Below are positions 55,779-64,000 of a DNA stretch of 64,000 nt, one piece after another. Origin of the DNA: Thiodiazotropha sp040506975 (GTDB lineage: Bacteria; Pseudomonadota; Gammaproteobacteria; Chromatiales; Chromatiaceae); assembly GCA_965211775.1 (NCBI GenBank), contig OZ242974.1, positions 4,650,001 to 4,714,000 of the forward strand, written 5' to 3'. The translations under genes and the position numbers were made by a program. Within the stretch, counting starts at the first letter, position 1; each line of letters begins with the position of its first letter. The notes beneath the pieces were generated by a model. That model searched no databases. It was not told the DNA's origin and saw only the letters and a list, made by a program, of their open reading frames with translations.

Positions 55779-56351
55779 ATGAGTGAATCAAAGAAAAAAG
55801 GTGGTCTGTTCCTGATTGCTGTCGGTATCGTTGCCGGTGTCATATTGTGGGGCGGGTTCAATACCGCAATGGAAATGACCAATACCGAAACCTTCTGTAT
55901 TTCATGTCCTGAAATGGATGAGACGGTCTACCAGGAACTGCAGGAGACGATCCATTTCACCAACAGGACCGGTGTACGTGCGACCTGCCCCGATTGCCAC
56001 GTCCCCAAAGAGTGGGTGCATAAGTTCGTACGTAAGATTCAGGCGACCAATGAGCTCTACCATAAAATGCTGGGGACCATCGATACACCTGAGAAGTTCG
56101 AGGCCAAGCGTCTGGAGCTGGCCCAAAACGTCTAGCGTTCGATGAAGAAGACCGATTCACGGGAGTGCCGCAACTGTCACAAGTTTATCTCCATGGATCT
56201 GGAAAGGCAGGCGCCCCGTAGTTCCGAACAGCACGACCCGCACTATTGGGACGCAGTGGATGGAAAAGAACCGCAAAAAACCTGTATCGATTGCCATAAG
56301 GGCGTTGCCCATGCATTACCCGAAGGGTTCGACCCCAACGCCGAGTATTGA
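55779..56351 (+). pseudogene. napC: Tetrahaem quinol dehydrogenase NapC with two lesions
   Basis: The frame continues in register over 190 codons but has a TAG at 56133-56135 (AQNV-stop-RSMKKTDSRECRNC), where NapC normally has Trp (TGG to TAG is one base). The first haem site reads CISCP instead of CISCH (CAT or CAC to CCT), removing the axial histidine. The other haem sites CPDCH, CRNCH and CIDCH are kept. The membrane anchor (LFLIAVGIVAGVILWGGFN) is present. Two hits in one gene make a sequencing error unlikely. Stop-codon readthrough could not rescue the haem-1 loss. Confidence 0.85.
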
Positions 56352-56550
56352 TAGGGATATGCTGGTGTTTCTTGCTGCGTTCAATTAAAAACCTTGTGAA
56401 ATTAAGTGGTTAAGTAATAGTTGGATGTTCCGTCAGCCGCCCAGGTTATGTATGCAGTGTTTGAGAAGCTGGAGCGGCATAATCAGCGACTGAGGGAAAA
56501 CAGTTGACCTTTTCCCGATCTCGTTGAATGATTAGTTTGACTGATAGGTC

Positions 56551-56556
56551 TATAAT
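56551..56556 (+). promoter_or_regulatory. Probable -10 element for moaA
   Basis: A perfect TATAAT lies 29 bases upstream of the moaA start. No well-spaced -35 is seen (TTGAAT lies 21 bases away). The rest of the 234-base interval after napC shows nothing recognisable. Confidence 0.45.
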
Positions 56557-56585
56557 GACAAAAAATGATTATGTGAGAGGCGGCC

Positions 56586-57560
56586 ATGCTAAGTGACACG
56601 TTCGGCAGACGGATCGAGTACCTGCGCCTATCCGTTACGGATCGCTGTGATTTTCGCTGTTTTTATTGCCTTCCCAGGAGCCATAGAGCGTTCGAGACAC
56701 CCGATGATTGGCTTACCACCGATGAAATAGAACGGCTCATCGCTCAATTTGCCGCGCTTGGCGTCAAACACGTCAGACTCACCGGAGGCGAGCCTCTCGT
56801 CCGCAAGGAGCTGGAGGATATTGCCCGCCGTATCGCCGCCCTTCAAGGTATCGAGGAGCTGTCCCTCAGCACCAATGCATCCCGCCTCAGCCAGTTCGCC
56901 GGACCATTGAGCGATGCGGGCGTGACACGGCTCAATATCAGTCTCGATTCACTCAACGAGAAAAAATTTAAAACGATCACCGGCAGCCGGTTGCAACCGG
57001 TTTTGGAAGGTATAGCCAGTGCACAGGCGGTTGGATTGACTCCGATAAAACTGAACATGGTCATCATGCGCGGCATCAACGACGATGAAGTCGAGCGCAT
57101 GATCGAGTACTGCATGGAACGGGGCCTCACCCTGCGCTTTATCGAAACCATGCCGGTCGGTCAGGGCGGACTGTCCGCCTCTGAGCATTACATGCCGCTA
57201 TCCGAGATCGAGGCACGGCTTAAAAAACGCTATAAACTACAACCCGCGGCAATGCGCGGAAGCGGTCCGGCTCGCTATTTCCAGATCGATGACTCCGATC
57301 TCGTAATCGGGTTCATCACCCCGCAATCACAACACTTCTGTGCAACCTGCAATCGTGTGCGGGTCTCCGTGAGCGGCGATCTCCACCTCTGCCTTGGACA
57401 GGAAGATAAGCTGGCACTGCGTCCCCTGATGCGCGAGGGTGCAACGGATGCAGAGATACAGGCGGCGATTCACTCCGCCATTGCACGCAAGCCGGAACGA
57501 CATCATTTCGGCGAAACGCCGACCGCGATCATTCGCCCGATGTCGGCCCTTGGCGGCTGA
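56586..57560 (+). CDS. moaA: GTP 3',8-cyclase MoaA
   Basis: First enzyme of molybdenum cofactor synthesis. Radical-SAM cluster CDFRCFYC at the N-terminus, second cluster in CATCNRVRVSVSGDLHLC, and the C-terminal double glycine (ALGG). 324 residues. It supports NapA, whose active site needs the cofactor, which explains its place after the nap operon. ATG 56586 has GAGAGG upstream. Confidence 0.96.
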   Translation: MLSDTFGRRIEYLRLSVTDRCDFRCFYCLPRSHRAFETPDDWLTTDEIERLIAQFAALGVKHVRLTGGEPLVRKELEDIARRIAALQGIEELSLSTNASRLSQFAGPLSDAGVTRLNISLDSLNEKKFKTITGSRLQPVLEGIASAQAVGLTPIKLNMVIMRGINDDEVERMIEYCMERGLTLRFIETMPVGQGGLSASEHYMPLSEIEARLKKRYKLQPAAMRGSGPARYFQIDDSDLVIGFITPQSQHFCATCNRVRVSVSGDLHLCLGQEDKLALRPLMREGATDAEIQAAIHSAIARKPERHHFGETPTAIIRPMSALGG

Positions 57561-57567
57561 ATAAGCA

Positions 57568-57765
57568 TCAGCCCACGGGCTTATACAGGGCGCCTTTCTT
57601 TTTACCGGCAGGTAGTCTCAGTACATCTATACCGATTTGGTGGGGTGTATAGAGCGTGGTACGTATCAACCACCCACCTCCCGGTATACGGGCCTGTTCC
57701 GTCATGCTTCTGATGTGCGTGGTATCGTCGTATTGATCTTCGATGACTTCGTATTCCAGTTTCAT
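57568..57765 (-). CDS. Small hypothetical protein
   Basis: 65 residues (KLEYEVIEDQYDDTTHIRSM, ending GALYKPVG). ATG 57765 has GGGGG about five bases upstream; the longer open frame reaches 57837 without support. No signal or membrane segment. Convergent with moaA. Unknown function. Confidence 0.55.
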   Translation of the reverse strand: MKLEYEVIEDQYDDTTHIRSMTEQARIPGGGWLIRTTLYTPHQIGIDVLRLPAGKKKGALYKPVG

Positions 57766-57864
57766 ACTACCCCCTATTCTTTCATTAGAGTGAAGCAGGT
57801 GGTAACAAATGGGAGACGTTCCTACGCGTCCCCGCACCGGTAAGCATAGGCCATTTTCAAGGGA

Positions 57865-58005
57865 GTTTGCCGAAGGGCTGGGGCTGTTTTCGCCCCCAGC
57901 GGCGCTATCATTCGCTCATGCAGAATGACTGCACCACGCTCATTCTGCCTTGCTGGGCACAGAAACAGCCCCGGCAGGGCGTATTGGATCAGTGTTAACA
58001 GGCGC
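57865..58005. repeat. MITE-like repeat, short form, at the 3' end of the MscS gene
   Basis: GGGCTGGGGCTGTTTTCGCC at the left, the shared interior (ATCATTCGCTCATGCAGAAT), and right end GATCAGTGTTAACAGGCGC with TA at 58006-58007. It provides the last 22 codons and the stop of the channel gene. The left TIR is missing. Confidence 0.75.
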
Positions 58006-59679
58006 TAGACTGCCACTCAGGGTCATTTGAGGAAACGGTATCTCCCATCCGTTTTCAGTACAGGCATCCACACACCAACGTTGAATGGCACGGCGCAGGC
58101 GATTGTAGAGATCCCCGAGTTCACCGCTGAAATCGGCAATCACGGTGATATCGAGTGAAGAGCTGTTGGCCTGAGAAAATTCAACACTCAAATTAAGCAG
58201 ATGTTCAGTATAACCCTCCTGCTCCAGTCGCAGCTGAATCGTGTTCCGCAGGATTTCCGGGATGGTTTCCGTACTTTTCTCCTGAAGTGCATAACTGACG
58301 CCAACCACCTCTTTAATACGGAAGTTTGTCGCCAGGTTGCGTGGTGATGCGGCAAGGAAATCAATGGTTTGGTAGGTCAGTTGTGCACCGCCCCGTTCCA
58401 CCAGCCGCACCAGTTCCGGGGAAATTCCGGCCACTCGACCCCTGACTCCATCACTGAGAATCACCCAGTCGCCCTTTTGGCAAGGAAACCATGGCTCATC
58501 CGCATTACTGGGTCTCGATTTATGATCAACCAGTTCATCGATCGGTACCCGCAGGACAAGTCCTGCATCCGGATTCTCCAGGATGGAGAAGACATTGATC
58601 TGCTCAACCCGCCAGGGCAATCCATCCAAACAGATGCGCTCCCCCTCACGCACTGAGCCAATATTCAGAAACAACTGTATCTGGTGCCAATATCTGGGCA
58701 AGGCCTGGCGAAGCCCCCATGCCATTCCCAACAGCAGCAGAATACCCAAACTGAACAACACCCAATCTTCGACAACATAGAAAACCACCATGGGCCCGAC
58801 GATGATCAGCAAGGTCGTCACTATCCGGTGCACAAGTTCCAATAGCCTGATGCGAAAACTGCGGTGTCTCTTTTTAAAGCCAGGCATCAGGCGTCTCATC
58901 GCCCTGTCACTCATCCTGGAGAGGAGGATAATGATCGCAACCACCAATATCGCTTCAATCAGATAGAGCCCGCGGCGTTGAAAGAACTGCTTCAAATAGT
59001 CCTGTGATGCATCGGTGATCGAGACCTCGGAAGCGAGTATTTCATCAAGCTGTAATTCTGCCGCTTGATATTCACTGCTCATGAATGCGTGACTCTTGAG
59101 CCATTTTTCAGCCAGCGCATCGAGGGACGCCTTCAACTTGTCCGAATCACTTTCGATACGCAATGCTTCAATATTTTTCAGGGCGTCATCGAGTATTTTC
59201 AGCCTTTCACCATAATAGGCGATCTTCTCCTTCAGCTCCGATTTCTGGCGCACCTTCGATGTCATATCCTTCATCTCGTCGATGGCGGGCTTGAGCAAAG
59301 AGAACAACTCCTGCTTGAGATCGAACTGAGTCTCATCCTCGCTACGCAGGCTTGTCAGATCGATCCCCGCGGAGATATTCTCGAAATTCTCAACAGTGCG
59401 TGATAGCTCGGCATCCAGTTTCAGCAACTGTTGTTTCAATGAAGCCTTTTGCGTCTCTGACTCCGCAGCGGCGACGGATCTGCTTAATGATGCAATATCC
59501 CCTTCTATATTCTCTCTGATGGTTACCAGATTGAGCAGTGTAGAGAGGGTATTTCTCTCTTTGTCTGTGGACCCTCCAGCATCCTCCTCCGCAAGGACCG
59601 GACAAGGCATGATCAGAAGGAGCGCAACGATATTCAGTACAATCAGGCGCCGGCAGAACAAGTAAATCGACATAGCCAT
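57940..59679 (-). CDS. MscS-family mechanosensitive ion channel
   Basis: About 579 residues. Signal peptide (IVLNIVALLLIMPCPVLA), a periplasmic coiled-coil region (about 30-220), several membrane helices (LIEAILVVAIIILLSRM; LFSLGILLLLGMAWGLRQAL) and a cytoplasmic beta domain (REGERICLDGLPWRVEQINV, GDWVILSDGVRGRVAGIS). It would protect against hypo-osmotic shock. The last 22 residues (LAPVNTDPIRPAGAVSVPSK and AE) come from a MITE-like repeat, so the native C-terminus has been replaced. Three nearby ATGs compete; 59679 has GGTGA at the best spacing. Confidence 0.85.
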   Translation of the reverse strand: MAMSIYLFCRRLIVLNIVALLLIMPCPVLAEEDAGGSTDKERNTLSTLLNLVTIRENIEGDIASLSRSVAAAESETQKASLKQQLLKLDAELSRTVENFENISAGIDLTSLRSEDETQFDLKQELFSLLKPAIDEMKDMTSKVRQKSELKEKIAYYGERLKILDDALKNIEALRIESDSDKLKASLDALAEKWLKSHAFMSSEYQAAELQLDEILASEVSITDASQDYLKQFFQRRGLYLIEAILVVAIIILLSRMSDRAMRRLMPGFKKRHRSFRIRLLELVHRIVTTLLIIVGPMVVFYVVEDWVLFSLGILLLLGMAWGLRQALPRYWHQIQLFLNIGSVREGERICLDGLPWRVEQINVFSILENPDAGLVLRVPIDELVDHKSRPSNADEPWFPCQKGDWVILSDGVRGRVAGISPELVRLVERGGAQLTYQTIDFLAASPRNLATNFRIKEVVGVSYALQEKSTETIPEILRNTIQLRLEQEGYTEHLLNLSVEFSQANSSSLDITVIADFSGELGDLYNRLRRAIQRWCVDACTENGWEIPFPQMTLSGSLAPVNTDPIRPAGAVSVPSKAE

Positions 59680-59765
59680 AATCATGTCACCATAAATAGT
59701 TGTACGCTATATTTTCAGGCATCATTCCCCATACGACCAATGATTTGAGAAACATCCCTCGTGGA

Positions 59766-60224
59766 TTATTTAAGCAGGCCGTACTTACCCACGACAGCAA
59801 CTACAGTGACCAGCATTCCAAAGGTGAGATTAATCAGTATCAGTTGTCGTATCAGGCTGACGGCCTCCACTAACTTCGGCTTGTCATCCTCTTTTCGCGC
59901 CACCCCGATCTGTTGGTAGGGGATGGCATAGATAAAAACGAAAATAGCGGACATCAAGATACCCACTACCGTCATGAATCCCAACCACAATCCGATGTTA
60001 TCCTCATAGAACATGAACAACATCCAGAATCCACTGGCCACAATGGCAATCACAGCCACCCAAACCCAGGGAAAGAAACCATCAAATACTCGCAATAGAA
60101 GCGATAAACGCTGTGGTGCCTCCAGAGAATCATTGAGCGCGGGACGCAGAACCATATGCGCAAAAAACATCCCTCCAACCCAAATAATGACACCAATGAT
60201 ATGCAGGGTCATAGCGATCGACAT
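59766..60224 (-). CDS. CopD-like integral membrane protein
   Basis: 152 residues, four membrane helices (MTLHIIGVIIWVGGMFFAHM; VWVAVIAIVASGFWMLFMF; FMTVVGILMSAIFVFIYAIP; ILINLTFGMLVTVVAVVG). The N-terminal HIIGVIIWVGGMFF motif with its conserved His and Trp is common to CopD and related haem-containing membrane proteins. The substrate is unknown; a copper role is only a family association. Confidence 0.75.
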   Translation of the reverse strand: MSIAMTLHIIGVIIWVGGMFFAHMVLRPALNDSLEAPQRLSLLLRVFDGFFPWVWVAVIAIVASGFWMLFMFYEDNIGLWLGFMTVVGILMSAIFVFIYAIPYQQIGVARKEDDKPKLVEAVSLIRQLILINLTFGMLVTVVAVVGKYGLLK

Positions 60225-60496
60225 AACTCTCCACCTCTACAATGGGGTTGATTCAAGAAGGACCGTCCATTGTGCCTAACCGCCATCCAATCTCCAACTG
60301 CCGTATCGTCGAAGGCGGCCATTCTTCTCATTGCATGGTTGTAAAATCATGGTCGCTATCCACAGACCCTGCCGGCACAGAAGTTTGAAAAACCGCATCT
60401 GGCTAGGTAAACTAATCGATTACCTGTCGATTTGGCGGGACTAACGCATTGACTGGCGTCCTAAACGGATGCCTTTTTTGTTTTATGGGTATGCAT

Positions 60497-61666
60497 ATGG
60501 TCGACTCTCTGATGACGACTTACAATCGGTTACCTATAACCTTCCTACGGGGCGAGGGCGCCCGGCTGTGGGATGATCAGGGCCGTTCCTATCTTGACGC
60601 CATTGCCGGCATTGCCGTCTGCGGGTTGGGGCATGCACACCCTGAGATTCGAGATGCCTTGTGTGACCAGGCCGGAACCCTGCTCCACACATCCAATATC
60701 TATGGCATTGCCTATCAGGAAAAGCTGGGCGCCAAACTTTGCGAAATGGCCTCGATGGACCGGGTATTTTTCGCCAACTCCGGTGCCGAGGCCAACGAAG
60801 CGGCGATAAAGATCGCCCGCCTCCATGGCAACAAAAAAGGGGTCAGGAATCCCGCAATTATCGTCATGGACCAGAGTTTCCATGGCCGCACCCTTGCCAC
60901 GCTGACCGCCACCGGCAACCGCAAGGTTCAGGCCGGATTCGAACCCCTGGTTCAGGGTTTTGTGCGTGTTCCGTACGATGATATCGAAGCGATCACTGAA
61001 ATCGCCAATAACAGCAACAACGTGGTAGCGGTGCTTGTCGAACCCATTCAAGGTGAGGGCGGGATCAACATCCCCGACGGGGATTACCTCAATCGGATAC
61101 GCGAGATCTGCGATGAAAACGATTGGTTGATGATGCTGGATGAAATCCAGACCGGGATCGGACGCACCGGCCGCATGTTCAGTCACCAGCACAACGACAT
61201 CCTGCCGGATGTCATGACCCTGGCGAAAGGACTGGGCAACGGCGTTCCTATCGGCGCCTGCCTGGCGAGGGGGACCGCGGCCGAGATGTTCTCACCCGGG
61301 AATCACGGTTCCACCTTCGGCGGCAATCCACTCGCCTGCCGGGTTGCGCTGACGGTACTGGAGCAAATTGAGTCCCACCGGTTGGCAGCAAGGGCCGCAC
61401 AGCTGGGTGAACGCATGCGAAACGGCTTTCAATCCAAGCTTGGCGAACTACAGGGAGTGGTCTCGATTCGCGTATCCGGGCTTATGATCGGTATCGAACT
61501 TGACCGGCCGTGCTTCGAACTGGTAACCCGCGCCCTTGATCAGGGCATACTGATCAATGTCACCGCCGAGAAGGTTGTACGACTGTTACCTCCACTGATC
61601 ATCGGTGACGCCGAGTGCGAAGAGATCATCGACAAGGTAAGTGCATTGATCCTGGGATATCTTTGA
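60497..61666 (+). CDS. argD: Acetylornithine aminotransferase
   Basis: About 389 residues, PLP-dependent class III aminotransferase of arginine synthesis. TTYNRLPITFLRGEGARLWD matches ArgD N-termini; NSGAEANEAAIKIAR, DEIQTGIGRTGRMF and the PLP lysine in TLAKGLGNGVPIG are present. ATGs at 60497 and 60512 are both plausible, neither with a clear ribosome binding site; the open frame extends to 60449. It is followed by argF after 22 bases. Confidence 0.94.
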   Translation: MVDSLMTTYNRLPITFLRGEGARLWDDQGRSYLDAIAGIAVCGLGHAHPEIRDALCDQAGTLLHTSNIYGIAYQEKLGAKLCEMASMDRVFFANSGAEANEAAIKIARLHGNKKGVRNPAIIVMDQSFHGRTLATLTATGNRKVQAGFEPLVQGFVRVPYDDIEAITEIANNSNNVVAVLVEPIQGEGGINIPDGDYLNRIREICDENDWLMMLDEIQTGIGRTGRMFSHQHNDILPDVMTLAKGLGNGVPIGACLARGTAAEMFSPGNHGSTFGGNPLACRVALTVLEQIESHRLAARAAQLGERMRNGFQSKLGELQGVVSIRVSGLMIGIELDRPCFELVTRALDQGILINVTAEKVVRLLPPLIIGDAECEEIIDKVSALILGYL

Positions 61667-61688
61667 TTGTCCGCTTGAGACAGTAACT

Positions 61689-62594
61689 ATGACAAGGCAT
61701 TTTCTATCACTTCTCGATCTCAGCAGCGATGAACTGCATGCGCTGATCCGCAGAGCCAGCGAACTCAAGCGCATACAGCACCGAGGCGATATCCATACGC
61801 CGCTGAAGGGCAAAAATCTCGGCATGATTTTCGAGAAATCATCCACCCGCACCCGCGTCTCCTTTGAGGTGGGGATGTCGCAGCTGGGTGGACACGCCCT
61901 CTTTCTCTCACCCAGGGATACTCAACTGGGGCGTGGCGAACCGATTGAAGACAGTGCGCGTGTGTTGTCGCGCATGCTCGACATCATCATGATCCGCACC
62001 TACGATCAATCTGTACTGGAGCGATTCGCCGCCCACTCCAAGGTGCCTGTCATCAATGCACTCACCGATCTGCTCCATCCCTGCCAACTGCTGGCTGATA
62101 TGCAGACATATTTCGAGCATCGGGGTGATATCCGCGACAAACGTGTGGCCTGGATCGGCGACGGAAATAACATGTGCCACTCCTATATCAACGCAGCGAG
62201 ACGGTTCGACTTCCACTTGAACATCGCATGCCCGGAGGGTTACGATCCCGATCCAACGATCTTGCAGGCTGCCAAGGAACAGGTTTCCATTGAGAGGGAT
62301 CCCCTGCTTGCGGCAGAAGATGCCGACCTGATCGTCACTGATGTCTGGGCCAGTATGGGACAGGAGGAAGAACAGGTGCAGCGGGAGAAGGCGTTCGCCC
62401 GTTACCAGGTGAACGACGAGCTGATGGCACGGGCGACCGAAGACGCGCTTTTCTTTCACTGTCTGCCTGCCCACCGCGGAGAAGAGGTGAGCGCATCCGT
62501 CATTGACAGAGAAGAGAGCGTGGTATGGGACGAAGCGGAAAATCGTCTCCACTCTCAAAAGGCGTTGATGGAGTTTCTACTGCTCGGCAGGTAA
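61689..62594 (+). CDS. argF: Ornithine carbamoyltransferase
   Basis: 301 residues, makes citrulline from ornithine and carbamoyl phosphate. Carbamoyl phosphate motif EKSSTRTRVSFEVGMSQLGG, HPCQLLADMQT, and the ornithine loop FHCLPAHRGEEVS are intact. It forms an argDF operon. The TAA stop is immediately followed by an eroded MITE-like end. Confidence 0.96.
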   Translation: MTRHFLSLLDLSSDELHALIRRASELKRIQHRGDIHTPLKGKNLGMIFEKSSTRTRVSFEVGMSQLGGHALFLSPRDTQLGRGEPIEDSARVLSRMLDIIMIRTYDQSVLERFAAHSKVPVINALTDLLHPCQLLADMQTYFEHRGDIRDKRVAWIGDGNNMCHSYINAARRFDFHLNIACPEGYDPDPTILQAAKEQVSIERDPLLAAEDADLIVTDVWASMGQEEEQVQREKAFARYQVNDELMARATEDALFFHCLPAHRGEEVSASVIDREESVVWDEAENRLHSQKALMEFLLLGR

Positions 62595-62595
62595 A

Positions 62596-62731
62596 CAGCC
62601 TGTTAGGGGCTGTTTTCGCCTCCAGCGGCGTTATCATTCGCTCATGTAGAATAACTACACTGCGCACATTCTGCCTTGCTGGGCACAAATACAGCCCCAG
62701 CAGGGCGTATTGGGTTAGTGTTAACAGGCCC
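62596..62731. repeat. MITE-like repeat, short form, after argF
   Basis: GCCTGTTAGGGGCTGTTTTC at the left, interior GGCGTTATCATTCGCTCATG, right end GGGTTAGTGTTAACAGGCCC and TA at 62732-62733. The arms AGGGGCTGT and ACAGCCCC can form a stem, so it might act as a structured 3' end for argDF. Confidence 0.75.
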
Positions 62732-62808
62732 TAAAATGTGGTCTGTTTTGTAACAAGGAACGCTTAGAGTTGTAAAATGCCCGATAATCGTCGGACTGAG
62801 AGATTGCC

Positions 62809-63477
62809 ATGAAGAGATTCACTATTTCGATCTTCTACCTGCTGCTGCTGCCTGCGGTGGTTCAGGCAAAAACCTACTATGTTACCGACGACTTCAAAAT
62901 CGCCATGCGCACCGGCGAGAGTATCAAGCATCGCATAACCCGTTACATCAACACCGGCACTGCAGTGGAGGTCATCTCCACCAACAAGGAGACCGGATAC
63001 AGCAAGGTTCGGGTGGGCGCCAAAGAGGGTTTCGTGCTGACCAGGCAACTGCTGAGTGAACCTGTCGCACGTAGCCAATTGGAGATCATGCGCAAAGAGA
63101 TTGATGCGTTGAAGGCAGCTCCGGGAGAACTGCGGCGTAACCTTGCCGACCTGCAGAAGAATCACCGTGAACTGCTGGCCTCACACAAAAAGCTGCAACA
63201 GATCAAGGACAAGCAGGAACAGGAGCTGCAAAGCATCCAGAGAACCGCTTCCAATGCGATTCGCATCTCCAATGAACGCAATGAACTGCGCAAACAGGTT
63301 GCCGATCTGACCCGTGAAGCCGAGGAGCTGAAGCAGGAAAACCGTGACCTCAGCAACGAAGCCACACGTGACTGGTTCCTTATCGGTGCGGGTGTCATCA
63401 TTGCCGGCATTTTGATTGGCCTGATCCTGCCACATCTGCGATTCCAAAGACGTCGCAGCAGCTGGGGTTCTCTTTAA
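62809..63477 (+). CDS. SH3-domain protein of the TIGR04211 family
   Basis: 222 residues. Signal peptide (RFTISIFYLLLLPAVVQA), bacterial SH3 domain (about 20-85; YYVTDDFKIAMRTGESIKHR, GFVLTRQLL), a long coiled coil (about 95-185) and a C-terminal membrane helix (WFLIGAGVIIAGILIGLILP) followed by a basic tail. This layout is the SH3-plus-anchor family (YgiM-like). It probably acts at the cell envelope; the function is unknown. Confidence 0.87.
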   Translation: MKRFTISIFYLLLLPAVVQAKTYYVTDDFKIAMRTGESIKHRITRYINTGTAVEVISTNKETGYSKVRVGAKEGFVLTRQLLSEPVARSQLEIMRKEIDALKAAPGELRRNLADLQKNHRELLASHKKLQQIKDKQEQELQSIQRTASNAIRISNERNELRKQVADLTREAEELKQENRDLSNEATRDWFLIGAGVIIAGILIGLILPHLRFQRRRSSWGSL

Positions 63478-63719
63478 ACAATTGAGTTGCTGCCTTAGCT
63501 ACGACTTTTTACCCAAGACCTGAAAAGGCAGCACATACACTCTCCATTCCTTCTACGCCATGGGCACGACAAGTGTGGCAGGTGCTTGCTTTAAGGAACT
63601 AGCCGTCACAGCCCTCAATGGCCGCCTGTGAATCAGACCTCACATACTCAACCGCGTGAAACCACGTCCAGAATTAATTTCTTCTTTCAACCATCACTTC
63701 TAAAAAATGTGTGATCTAA

Positions 63720-64000
63720 CCCCAATATTTCACGCATTAAAAAGGCAAAATCCTGATACTTCGATATAATTCAGTTGCTTACACTGTAATCGAAAGGATT
63801 TTGCCTGTGACAAACTGCACCCAGACTGCCTTTGATTTTCCAGCCCTAAAACGCCGTAAGGTTCAAGCCGAGTTTTCCGGTGGCGATATCACCTCGGACG
63901 GCGGCGTGTTGCTGCTGCGTGAGATCGACAGGCGTCTGGGATTGCTCGAGGCGGTTGATGCGGTCATCCCCGACCCGCGAGATCCCCGCTATATTGAACA
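63720..64000 (+). mobile_element. IS1380-family element subtype A, copy 7, truncated by the window edge
   Basis: The left end CCCCAATATTTCACGC starts at 63720 after CTAA (63716-63719). The first 281 bases are as in copy 1 except for a silent change (tgcacc for tgtacc at about 63818). Confidence 0.93.
63807..64000 (+). CDS. IS1380-family transposase (subtype A, copy 7), 5' part
   Basis: GTG start at 63807 with AAAGGA upstream; the frame is open to the window edge, covering about 64 residues identical to copy 1. Confidence 0.92.
   Translation, partial: MTNCTQTAFDFPALKRRKVQAEFSGGDITSDGGVLLLREIDRRLGLLEAVDAVIPDPRDPRYIE

Noticed and set aside
56133..56135. Pyrrolysine or programmed readthrough of the napC TAG
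   Set aside because: No pyrrolysine machinery is visible here, and the lost haem-1 histidine independently argues for decay.
56352..56585. Molybdenum-cofactor riboswitch before moaA
   Set aside because: I could not find the expected stem arrangement; only a TATAAT-like -10 is supported.
63478..63715. Possible gene or RNA in the last intergenic interval
   Set aside because: No open frame with start signals, no clear hairpin with T-run and no repeat I recognise.

Overview
The window looks like the chromosome of a sulfur-oxidising, facultatively nitrate-respiring gammaproteobacterium whose genome is being reshaped by insertion sequences. The evidence is a pyrG-kdsA-eno-ftsB-ispD / ispF-truD housekeeping block of gammaproteobacterial type, a sulfur-globule-like Gly/Tyr-rich exported protein, a complete napFDAGHB set with narXL, fnr and moaA, and a heavy load of near-identical transposons. 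A free-living or host-associated Chromatiales/Sedimenticola/Thiodiazotropha-like bacterium is an inference; no rRNA gene is present to settle it.

Layout. 1-6370: an IS1595 element cut by an IS1380 element, then an ECF sigma factor gene cut by two tandem IS1380 copies. 6403-9000: a PKHD-type dioxygenase, a receiver-like protein, two conserved hypotheticals (one with an in-frame stop). 9212-20133: truD-ispF, an HDOD signalling gene cut by IS1380, a second IS1380 subtype, then ispD-ftsB-eno-kdsA-pyrG on the minus strand. 20417-24830: sulfur globule protein, fnr with its own FNR box, dnaQ, an IS200-like element, rnhA and a methyltransferase. 25021-32562: mltD, a tautomerase/LysR pair and a Fur-boxed iron(III) ABC transporter. 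32640-43784: cobO, an AIM24-like protein, a SulP transporter, a methyltransferase cut by IS1380, lemA/M48 protease, and a MITE cut by IS1380. 43946-57560: yajD, narX-narL, a nested IS1595/IS1380, the nap operon and moaA. 57568-64000: a small unknown gene, a MscS channel, a CopD-like membrane protein, argD-argF, an SH3-domain protein and the start of a ninth IS1380.

Mobile DNA dominates: nine IS1380 copies (seven of a 1568-bp subtype A, one running off the window; two of a 1560-bp subtype B), two IS1595 copies each cut by an IS1380, one IS200-like element, and a family of TA-flanked MITE-like repeats beginning GGGCCTGTTAACAC. Removing each IS1380 with one copy of its 4-bp target duplication restores an open frame in all three cut host genes and in the second IS1595 transposase, so these are recent, clean knock-outs. 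The MITE-like repeats repeatedly sit exactly on stop codons (fnr, dnaQ, rnhA, cobO), where TA plus the first G of the element makes TAG.

Functionally, FNR (with all four cluster cysteines) and NarX/NarL would control the periplasmic nitrate reductase; an FNR box lies upstream of fnr and another upstream of napF. MoaA supplies molybdopterin synthesis for NapA. napC carries two independent lesions, a lost haem-1 histidine and an in-frame amber codon, so electrons probably reach NapAB only through NapGH.
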